DNA of 64,000 nucleotides, from the NCBI GenBank assembly GCA_036277115.1, contig DASUNM010000021.1, positions 1 through 64,000 of the forward strand, written 5' to 3'. This document shows, in pieces, positions 8,158-14,788 of this stretch. Below the pieces are notes generated by a model that ran no database searches, was not told the DNA's origin, and saw only the letters and a program-made list of their open reading frames with translations. Origin of the DNA: Pyrinomonadaceae bacterium. GTDB lineage: Bacteria > Acidobacteriota > Blastocatellia > Pyrinomonadales > Pyrinomonadaceae. Each line of letters starts with the position of its first letter. Within the stretch, counting starts at the first letter, position 1. The translations under genes were made by a program, and so were the position numbers.

Positions 8158-9003
8158 ATGGCAGGTAAGAAAGCAACAAAGAAACGCCAGAGCGCTGACG
8201 ATGAATCTCAAGCTCGTTCCGCGCGGCCATTCTGGTCAGGCACGTTGACGTTTGGCTTAGTCAGTGTCCCGGTTGATCTCTACCCCGGCACGCGCACTAA
8301 CCGTGCGCCGCTGCGGATGCTTGGGCCAGACGGCCAACCGCTTTCGCGTCGCTATTTCTCGCAAAAGACCGAGAAGGATCTTGAAGACGATGAAATGATT
8401 CGCGGCTATGAATTCGACAAAGAGAAATACGTTCCGGTGACCGACGAAGAACTGGAACGGCTTGCGCCAGACAGCAGCCGCGACATCGACTTGCGACGAT
8501 TCGTCGATTTGCAGTCGATTCCTCCGCTGTACTTTGACCGTTCATACTTTCTTGTTCCATCTGAAGGCTCTGAGAAGGCCTATAGGCTGCTAACTGCCAC
8601 GATGGAGAATGAAGGCCTCGCCGGCATCGCGACTTTCGTAATGCGCGGCAAGGAATACCTGGTGACCATATTTCCTGAGAATGAAATCATGCGCGCTGAG
8701 ACGATGCGCTTTCCGGACGAAATCCGATCGGTAAAAGAAATTGATCTGCCCGAAAAGAAGAAGGTGCCGGCGGCGACCGTGAAGAAGTTCGAGAACTTCA
8801 TTGCCAAACACTCAGACAAGCGCCTATCATTGAAAGAACTTAAAGACGAAAAGACTGCGCAACTACTCAAGCTCGTCGAGAAGAAACGCAAACAGCACAA
8901 GGACGTCGTCGAAGTCGAAGAGACCGAACGCGACGAAGGGAAAGTCGTTGACTTGATGGAAGTGTTGAAGAAGAGCCTCGCCAGAAAACGTAAGGCGGCC
9001 TAA
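8158..9003 (+). CDS. ku: Ku DNA end-binding protein (second copy)
   Basis: This 281-residue Ku paralogue has the same core layout: RPFWSGTLTFGLVSVPVDLY, SSRDIDLRRFV, YFDRSYFLVP and VMRGKEYLVTI. It then has a charged C-terminal extension (ETERDEGKVVDLMEVLKKSLARKRK) ending in a basic patch. It also has a basic N-terminal lead (AGKKATKKRQ) absent from its neighbour. Adjacent diverged Ku genes in other bacteria (for example rhizobia) can form homo- or heterodimers with distinct conditions of use. Whether these two heterodimerise is inference. Confidence 0.95.
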   Translation: MAGKKATKKRQSADDESQARSARPFWSGTLTFGLVSVPVDLYPGTRTNRAPLRMLGPDGQPLSRRYFSQKTEKDLEDDEMIRGYEFDKEKYVPVTDEELERLAPDSSRDIDLRRFVDLQSIPPLYFDRSYFLVPSEGSEKAYRLLTATMENEGLAGIATFVMRGKEYLVTIFPENEIMRAETMRFPDEIRSVKEIDLPEKKKVPAATVKKFENFIAKHSDKRLSLKELKDEKTAQLLKLVEKKRKQHKDVVEVEETERDEGKVVDLMEVLKKSLARKRKAA

Positions 9004-9061
9004 TTAGCAGTAAAGTCGGAATCCCGACGTGTCGGGATGGCGATACAAAGGAGAAAAACCT

Positions 9062-9208
9062 ATGTTGTGGACGATTCTAGTGATCATCCTGATTCTGTGG
9101 TTGGTTGGCTTCCTGGCTAAGGTTGGCGGTGGCTTGGTGCACCTGCTATTGGTCATCGCGCTCGTCGTGCTGGTCATTCAGCTGGTAACCGGCCGGCGCG
9201 CAGTTTAG
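9062..9208 (+). CDS. Tiny two-helix membrane protein (lmo0937/DUF5670-like)
   Basis: This 48-residue protein reads MLWTILVIILILWLVGFL, then AKVGGGLVHLLLVIALVVLVIQLVTGRRAV in two parts: two hydrophobic helices joined by a Gly-rich turn. This pattern is typical of the lmo0937 family of small stress-associated membrane proteins. AAAGGAGAAAAACCT precedes the ATG, an excellent ribosome-binding site. The function is unknown. It stands between the second ku gene and a zinc-ribbon pseudogene. Confidence 0.85.
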   Translation: MLWTILVIILILWLVGFLAKVGGGLVHLLLVIALVVLVIQLVTGRRAV

Positions 9209-9306
9209 CGGCGCACTCCGTAGAATCGCGTGCGCCAAAGACAGCCGCACGCTAGTTTTAAAATCAACTTGCCGGGGTTGCTCGACGCTGATATAGGTCG
9301 GCGCTC

Positions 9307-9530
9307 ATGAGCTACCCCTACGGCCAATACCGCTGTCCCTATTGCGGCACAAATCAACCATCGTTTACCGTCAGTAAGATTAGCAGCGGCGGTTGGTCGT
9401 GTTCGCGTTAATGCTGCTTTTCTGTTTCCCGCTATTCTGGATTGGGTTGTTGATGAAGGAAACCAGCCAGGTTCTCACCCTGCGCCGCCCTTGGTTCAAA
9501 TGATGAACACTCATCACTGCGTGCGCAAGA
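9307..9530 (+). pseudogene. Frameshifted LITAF-like zinc-ribbon membrane protein
   Basis: Frame 1 gives MSYPYGQYRCPYCGTNQPSF and continues to SKISSGGW, then reaches a stop at 9409-9411. Shifting frame right after GGW gives VFALMLLFCFPLFWIGLLMKE, the expected membrane-dipping segment. A further shift gives CAALGSNDE, resembling the closing zinc knuckle. LITAF-like zinc ribbons have this layout: CPxC, hydrophobic hairpin, CxxC. Two indels are therefore needed to restore the gene, so it is either a decaying gene or carries sequence errors. Its 3' end meets the 3' end of the next minus-strand gene. Confidence 0.6.
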
Positions 9531-10551
9531 ATACGTCCCAAGCCCAGCGTCCGACTTTGGAATGCTGGCTGTCGGCAACTTCCGCCCGATACTTAAACTG
9601 ATTACCGTGTTCGTCAGTTTTCTTTGAAAGCTTGTAATCCAGGCCGATTGATTCAACGGCCAGTTCAGTCAGTGTGTACAATTCCCCAGCCTCCGAAATG
9701 CCATTGTGATTCGTGTCCTGCCACAGTCGTAAGCTAGTGAAGATTGGGTCGCGTGAATCAATCACGCCGTCGCTGTTGCCACCGCTTACTGGTTTATCAA
9801 ATACTGCAAGCGCCAGGAAACCGTTCTTCCCAACACCAGCACGAGGTGTTGGCTGCGGCGTGTAGTTGCCGAACAATTCTGCGCCGTCATCGATTAGTCC
9901 ATTACCGTTGCGGTCCAGCGCCAGCCAAGCGTCGTCTGAGCCTTGTATCGTCCATGCCGTTTTTTCAGCAGCGCCGTTCTTATTCACATCAAAGTTGACT
10001 CCACCTGGGGCGTTAGTTAAGTCAAACCCGTTACCTAGCACGTCGATAAGAATCGGGCTCGATACGCAGGTGCCGTAAGAATCTACGCAGCAACAGCATT
10101 CTAAACTCCCCCAAGTACCGGGTTCGCATTCTGGCATGAAATTGCCGCCCTCACATCCGCCACCGGCACAACCACCGCCGCTCGGCGGACTTTCCTGACA
10201 CTCGTTGGTAGTGTAGTTCCAATAGTACCCGTTATCCTCGCACTCTTCTTCCGCGATAGGCTGGTCTCTACACCAGATGAATTCCACCCCAGGAGGGGTG
10301 CAACGATCAATGTAAGGATCACTAAAGCCGCAGAGTAAAAATCCCGCTGACCAGCGACACCGTGTGACATCGCACGCCAACGGGCCTTCGTTACAACTTC
10401 GATGCGTAAATTGTATTACCTCTCCGACGCCGCAGTTTTTGTAACAATTCGGATCATTTGGTGGCGGTGGATTAAACGATCCAGCGCTGAGGGCGCTGTA
10501 GGTAAAGCCAACGGTCGCCGATAAAGTCGCAGCAAGGATTAGACTCTTCAT
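9514..10551 (-). CDS. Secreted Cys-rich protein with Asp/Asn-rich calcium-binding-like repeats
   Basis: This 345-residue exported protein has a signal peptide at about 1-23 ([20 protein letters not shown]). A Cys-rich Gly/Pro region covers about 25-165 ([20 protein letters not shown]). The C-terminal half has EF-hand/dockerin-like loops: [25 protein letters not shown] and [15 protein letters not shown]. This C-terminal module is common in large exported proteins of Acidobacteria and other soil bacteria and probably binds calcium. The cysteines suggest disulphide-stabilised folding outside the cytoplasm. The function is unknown. Confidence 0.82.
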   Translation of the reverse strand: MKSLILAATLSATVGFTYSALSAGSFNPPPPNDPNCYKNCGVGEVIQFTHRSCNEGPLACDVTRCRWSAGFLLCGFSDPYIDRCTPPGVEFIWCRDQPIAEEECEDNGYYWNYTTNECQESPPSGGGCAGGGCEGGNFMPECEPGTWGSLECCCCVDSYGTCVSSPILIDVLGNGFDLTNAPGGVNFDVNKNGAAEKTAWTIQGSDDAWLALDRNGNGLIDDGAELFGNYTPQPTPRAGVGKNGFLALAVFDKPVSGGNSDGVIDSRDPIFTSLRLWQDTNHNGISEAGELYTLTELAVESIGLDYKLSKKTDEHGNQFKYRAEVADSQHSKVGRWAWDVFLRTQ

Positions 10552-10599
10552 TTTTCACTCTCCTCAAATCGATCCGGCCGTTTACCCTACTGCGCACTA

Positions 10600-11391
10600 T
10601 TACTGAGGCTTCGCCTTCAGGCGCTTGTACTCATCATCGGCTTCCTGAAAGGCTTTCCTGGACTTTTCGTCGCAACCTGGTGCCTCCTTATTGGGACCTA
10701 ATAGCCTCTCGGAGGGCAGGACTTCACGGTAGTGTGCTGGAACATCGAACAAACTTGGATCCGGCTCGCCGGCAACGAGCGCAACCAATTCTTTTTCGCT
10801 TACCTCCGTGGCGCTAAACTGCCACCTTTCTTTCACGGGAGCACAACCATAATCCAGCGCATACCATGAAGTGATGATGCCCGCAACAATTTTGGCGGTT
10901 CGATATCCGGCGATTGTCTCTTCGCCTACAAACGTATCCGATGGCGGGGAAGTCATGGGCGTTCCGGCTAGCGAATTGACACACATGGAACTAGGGTCCC
11001 GCTGCGAATCGAGGGGTTTGTAATTCTTTTTTCTAATCGAACTCTTGGTATTGGTTTGATCGTTAGTGTCCACTTGGAAGCCCGAAGCGAGATAGATGAT
11101 CCGTTGTAAACCTTTACCGCGTAATCGCATCATCCTCGACCCGTCCGAGCGAACGGCGTAGGTGTATTCAGGCCCTTCCGTTGTCGTGCCGTCCGGTCCG
11201 CGAACAGTCTCTCTCAACGTGACCGCATAGGGAATAGGTCTGCGAACCGCCGCGCCAACCGTGCGTGGGCCAATTCGAGTTTTCATATGTAAGTGGAGTA
11301 AGCGACCCGCCTGCGCTGCAACAGCGATGACGACGACAAACAAAAGACACCGCAAGATGCTTGTCCACTTTAAGAAGCGTTTCATTGGCAT
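10600..11391 (-). CDS. Hypothetical membrane-anchored or exported protein
   Basis: This 263-residue protein has an N-terminal hydrophobic segment (RCLLFVVVIAVAAQAG, about 14-29) that acts as a signal peptide or anchor. The rest is soluble and extracytoplasmic (GPRTVGAAVRRPIPYAV, IAGYRTAKIVAGIITSWYAL). 'GYRTAKI...WYALDYGC' resembles acidobacterial proteins that track a measured property of a substrate, but no named family is recognised. ATG at 11391 or at its third codon may start it. It lies upstream of the Cys-rich secreted gene on the same strand with a 48-base gap, possibly one operon. Confidence 0.75.
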   Translation of the reverse strand: MPMKRFLKWTSILRCLLFVVVIAVAAQAGRLLHLHMKTRIGPRTVGAAVRRPIPYAVTLRETVRGPDGTTTEGPEYTYAVRSDGSRMMRLRGKGLQRIIYLASGFQVDTNDQTNTKSSIRKKNYKPLDSQRDPSSMCVNSLAGTPMTSPPSDTFVGEETIAGYRTAKIVAGIITSWYALDYGCAPVKERWQFSATEVSEKELVALVAGEPDPSLFDVPAHYREVLPSERLLGPNKEAPGCDEKSRKAFQEADDEYKRLKAKPQ

Positions 11392-11974
11392 GTGGTCCCC
11401 CTCTGCGGAACCCGATAATGCGCCGGGCTAGTGCTGATTGTGATGGTGAGCGGCTGACCACCGGAGACATCCGATGATGTGAGCGGCAGGGAGCCGATTA
11501 ATGCGCGCCAGTATAAAGGCTGTTTGGAACATGTCAAGGATTCTGTAGAGGTTGATGCCGATTCGGTTGGAAAAGAGATGCCGATTCGGTTGGAAAAGAA
11601 AGGGGCGGCGCGCGCTTCAGAGTTAACGCCGCCCTTGTCTCAAGGATTGAGGCCATCACGAATCCGAGACAGATGTTCAGTTCTGAACGCCGACTATCTT
11701 AACCCCAGCGTCTGATGCAGAAGTCGCCCCCAATCCCGACTTTTGCCAAGAGCCGCGTCAACTCAAAATCTCCGCAGCGGTTACGATTGAATTGCATCGT
11801 ATGCGACCAATTAGATCGTGGTTGAATTTACCGGCTCTCTAGCCTCTTTCATCATTGTCCCGGTTGGTTGTTCAAACGCCTGCAAAAACAGCCCGATTGA
11901 GTAAGACTACTACAATTCCTACTACACACTGGTTTTCGAAGTTTTAACGAGAAGCGCTAAGTTGTTGAAGGATT
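11392..11974. other. 583-base gap without a recognisable gene
   Basis: No credible coding frame was found on either strand. It holds an exact 23-bp tandem duplication at 11554-11599 and an 8-bp stem (GGGCGGCG at 11603-11610 with CGCCGCCC at 11627-11634). The stretch before the tRNA-Cys gene is AT-richer. It may be the remnant of a lost gene. Confidence 0.5.
11554..11599. repeat. Exact 23-bp tandem duplication
   Basis: The unit starting GATGCCGATTCGG and ending GGAAAAGA occurs twice head to tail with no mismatch (11554-11576 and 11577-11599). It lies in non-coding DNA, suggesting a recent slippage duplication. Confidence 0.9.
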
Positions 11975-12049
<75 letters not shown>

Positions 12050-12061
12050 ATTAAGCATGAA

Positions 12062-12178
12062 AAAGCGGAAGGATGAAGATTCACATTTTCAGTTTGCAGT
12101 CTTCAGCCCTAACCGCAACTTAGCGGTTGCAACACTGAAAACCGAAAACTGAAAACCGATTCTTCATCCTTCCGCTTT
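12062..12178. repeat. 117-bp imperfect hairpin element between two tRNA genes
   Basis: An 18-bp perfect terminal inverted repeat (AAAGCGGAAGGATGAAGA at 12062-12079 and its complement at 12161-12178) encloses imperfectly matching arms. TTTTCAGTTT appears in the left arm and AAACTGAAAA in the right. A central small stem AACCGC-N-GCGGTT lies at the tip. The whole gap between tRNA-Cys and tRNA-Gly is thus one long foldback. Confidence 0.75.
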
Positions 12179-12192
12179 CGTTCTCGAAATTT

Positions 12193-12267
12193 TGGAGCGG
12201 GAGACGAGATTTGAACTCGCGACCCTCGCCTTGGCAAGGCGATGCTCTACCACTGAGCTACTCCCGC
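12193..12267 (-). tRNA. tRNA-Gly (anticodon GCC)
   Basis: The reverse strand gives acceptor GCGGGAG/CTCCCGC, D arm AGCTCAGTGGTAGAGC, anticodon loop TTGCCAA with GCC, T arm GCGAGTTCAAATCTCG, discriminator U and encoded CCA (12193-12195). It is 143 bases upstream (in transcription order) of tRNA-Cys. Confidence 0.95.
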
Positions 12268-12317
12268 TCTATCAAAGAAATTCGATTCTAATGATTGAGG
12301 ATGCGTTGTCAAGGTGG

Positions 12318-12377
12318 GTGGCACAGACTCTAGTCTGCGATTCGGCGCGAAGAATCAAAGACTGAAGTCTGTGCCAC
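12318..12377. repeat. GTGGCACAGACT palindromic repeat, copy 1
   Basis: GTGGCACAGACT (12318-12329) and AGTCTGTGCCAC (12366-12377) are perfect terminal inverted repeats. GATTC/GAATC lie inside the arms. A second copy with the same ends lies at 43967-44040. It sits just downstream of the stop of the gene at 12385, so it may also act as a 3' hairpin. Confidence 0.85.
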
Positions 12378-12384
12378 GAACCTA

Positions 12385-13389
12385 CTACTGCGGCAAAGGC
12401 TTGGCCAGAACACCTGCGATTAGCTCGTTCAGTCCCGCGTCCGAGTTGTTGTTGCGGAACTTGTAGAAGTTGGTGAGCTGCGTCGTCCACTGAGCTTTCG
12501 CTGCCTGGTTCTGCGGATTCGTCCCCGCCAGCGCAACGGCGCGCGCGTAGGCGTCGATCATCTTGTCCACGACCTTATTGACGCCGTCCAAGGCAGCCTT
12601 ACTCTCCGGCGACTCAGGCTGATTTCCAAATCGCTTCGTGAAATCCTCCGACAACCGCTTGTACGGACCGTTCTGGTAGGCCAGCGCCAGCAAAGAATAC
12701 GTGGTCGGTGAGTTCCGCCGATCAGCGTCGACCTGCGCAGCCTTAATGAAGTGGGGAACAGCCGAATCCGGCGTCGGCTTCAACGCGTAAAAGCCAAGCG
12801 CGTAATGTAATGATCCGAGGACGTCCTCCTTGCTCTTGAACGGCGCCCACACTGCGCCGCCGCCTTCACCAACCGGAGTCTTACCGGACTCAATCAGCTG
12901 AATCGCCTTGGCGGCGTGTATTCCCGCCTCGGCGTTGAAGGCTTCGTTTCGCTCGGCGCTCGCAGCCACCGCGCCATAGCCCAAGGCAATCAAGACCCGT
13001 AGGTTATTAGGATTATCAGTTAAAACCGGAGTCGCCAGACTGTACGCCTTGGCATAGTTCTTTACGGTAAAGCTGCCCAGCAGTTGCTGCTCTCGGTCCG
13101 CGCGCTCAGCGGCCATACGCGCCGTCCGCTCGTCCTCTTCATAAGCCGCCATCCACACCTTCAGGTAACGCGTGTACTGATCGTCTTCCTTGCTGTAACG
13201 CTGCATGTAATCCCGGGCAGCCTGGTAGGCGACCGTCGGGTTGGGGACCCGATTGTCCCAGAACTGCTTGTAGACGGTGACTTTTACCTCGTCATCAGTG
13301 ACGACAGGTTGTTGGTTGCGGGCGGATTGCGGTTGAGCAAAAGCCGGAACGGCCACTAATAGAACCACGAGAATTAAGCTGAGTTTCAT
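12385..13389 (-). CDS. Exported TPR-like helical protein
   Basis: This 334-residue periplasmic protein has a clear signal peptide (MKLSLILVVLLVAVPAFAQ). The mature part is all-helical with TPR-like stretches: KNYAKAYSLATPVLTDNPNN, VLGSLHYALGFYALKPTPDS and AVPHFIKAAQVDADRRNS. TPR folds serve as protein-interaction scaffolds. The substrate or partner is unknown. It stands alone, with repeats on both sides (12318-12377 and 13499-13642). Confidence 0.85.
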   Translation of the reverse strand: MKLSLILVVLLVAVPAFAQPQSARNQQPVVTDDEVKVTVYKQFWDNRVPNPTVAYQAARDYMQRYSKEDDQYTRYLKVWMAAYEEDERTARMAAERADREQQLLGSFTVKNYAKAYSLATPVLTDNPNNLRVLIALGYGAVAASAERNEAFNAEAGIHAAKAIQLIESGKTPVGEGGGAVWAPFKSKEDVLGSLHYALGFYALKPTPDSAVPHFIKAAQVDADRRNSPTTYSLLALAYQNGPYKRLSEDFTKRFGNQPESPESKAALDGVNKVVDKMIDAYARAVALAGTNPQNQAAKAQWTTQLTNFYKFRNNNSDAGLNELIAGVLAKPLPQ

Positions 13390-13498
13390 GTGATTGAAGA
13401 ACCCTCCGAATCAATTAGCCAGAGTTAGATGCCGGAAATCTAACGAGCGTTTGGCGGAAATTTATTGTAGCAGAAAGTAACAACCCCGGGGATGGCGG

Positions 13499-13642
13499 GA
13501 CTGGAGCGCAATCGTCCCGCTTAAAATCCTAATACTTATGTTTAGAGTCGGGCTACCGCCCGACTATTTGCGGGCGGGCAGTAGCCCACCTCTAAACGAC
13601 AGTCAGCATGGTTCCGACATGCGAGACGCTTGCGCTCCAGTC
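13499..13642. repeat. Nested palindromic repeat between TPR gene and lpxC
   Basis: An outer 13-bp inverted repeat (GACTGGAGCGCAA at 13499-13511, TTGCGCTCCAGTC at 13630-13642) encloses an inner palindrome at 13541-13596. The inner arms read TTTAGAGTCGGGCTACCGCCCG and CGGGCGGGCAGTAGCCC, closing with CTCTAAA. The inner motif recurs as a shorter copy at 14688-14711. It ends 5 bases from the lpxC stop. Confidence 0.75.
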
Positions 13643-13646
13643 TCGG

Positions 13647-14528
13647 TCAACCGGCGGTGACCGCGGCGGGCGCCCGGACCGGCAGGTCGACAATCTCCCA
13701 GGCCTTTCGATTCCGCAGCAATGAAGACATCAAGGCGGCGTGCAACAGGTGGCCGCTCCGTTCAGCCTTGACTCGTCCCTGCAGCGTCATTCCCAACAGC
13801 GCGAAATCGCCAATGATGTCGAGAATCTTGTGACGGACGAATTCGTCGGAGAATCGCAGCCCGGTCTCATTCAGCATTCCCGTTTTGGTAAGCACGATCG
13901 CATTCTCAAGCGAGCCGCCACGGATCAGGTTTGCGCGTCGCAAGGCTTCGACTTCTTCGATAAACCCGAAGGTTCGTGCCGAAGCGATATCGCGGCCAAA
14001 TGATCCATTCTCGAGCACCAGCCGGCGATGCTGAATTCCAATCATGGGGTGCTGAAAATCGATCAAGCAATCGATTTCATAAGTTTCGGCAGGCTCCAGG
14101 CTGATGCGGCGATTGCCCGATTCGACAGTCACGCGTTCTCTGACCATCAGCGCGCGCCGCGCCGTTGATTGTTCGGCGACGCCGGCAGACTCGATCATCT
14201 CAGCGAACGTTTCTGCCGAGCCGTCCATGATGGGAATCTCCAGGTTATCAACGTCCACGTAAGCGTTGTCTACCCCGCAGCCACGGAGCGCCGACAACAG
14301 GTGCTCGACGGTCGAAAGCATCACGCCCGTGCGCATCAACGTCGTCGCGTAACTGCAGTGTGCGACGGACTCCACAGTTGCCGGAATTTCAAAGCCGCCC
14401 AGATCCGTGCGCCGGAACACATAACCTGTGTCCGGCGGCGCAGGCATCAAGCTCACCGTCACCGGCACGGCGGTGTGAAGTCCAATCCCTTTAGTTGAAA
14501 CAGGTGCAGCGAGAGTCGTTTGCTTCAT
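13647..14528 (-). CDS. lpxC: UDP-3-O-acyl-N-acetylglucosamine deacetylase
   Basis: This 293-residue zinc hydrolase performs the committed step of lipid A synthesis, removing acetate from UDP-3-O-acyl-GlcNAc in the cytoplasm. The signatures are intact: TVEHLLSAL with zinc ligand H76, and HKILDIIGD with ligands H233 and D237. The general base/acid region is SGH (H260). NAYVDVDNLEIPIMDGSA is the usual domain I/II junction motif. The length matches stand-alone LpxC; it is not the LpxC-FabZ fusion seen in Bacteroidetes. It shows that the host makes LPS. It diverges from polA. Confidence 0.97.
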   Translation of the reverse strand: MKQTTLAAPVSTKGIGLHTAVPVTVSLMPAPPDTGYVFRRTDLGGFEIPATVESVAHCSYATTLMRTGVMLSTVEHLLSALRGCGVDNAYVDVDNLEIPIMDGSAETFAEMIESAGVAEQSTARRALMVRERVTVESGNRRISLEPAETYEIDCLIDFQHPMIGIQHRRLVLENGSFGRDIASARTFGFIEEVEALRRANLIRGGSLENAIVLTKTGMLNETGLRFSDEFVRHKILDIIGDFALLGMTLQGRVKAERSGHLLHAALMSSLLRNRKAWEIVDLPVRAPAAVTAG

Positions 14529-14687
14529 TCGTGGTGGTGTCGCATGGAAGTTAACTACGCCGAGCCGTATTGATGTGCAAGGCTCATGCCTGCATTGACG
14601 TGCGTTGATTGCACGCCTTCATCGATCGTGTTGTTGCGTCGTGGCGACGGTGCCTGATCTAAATCGCAGCATTCACGCCACGCGCCT

Positions 14688-14711
14688 GGCGGGCGTTAGC
14701 CCGCCTCTAAA
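14688..14711. repeat. GGCGGGC-GTTA-GCCCGCC hairpin, short copy of the 13541 repeat
   Basis: GGCGGGC (14688-14694), loop GTTA and GCCCGCC (14699-14705), followed by TCTAAA. The end CCTCTAAA matches the arm end of the palindrome at 13541-13596. It lies about 80 bases before polA. Confidence 0.7.
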
Positions 14712-14788
14712 CAGAGTGATAGATGTTATGCGTCGCACAAACAGCCGCTTGCCTTACTCAAAACTGAACCCTATGATCAAATTCGATC

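Noticed and set aside
11479..11715. 79-codon frame in the 11.4-12 kb gap
   Set aside because: It includes the 23-bp tandem duplication, has no homologous features and no ribosome-binding site.
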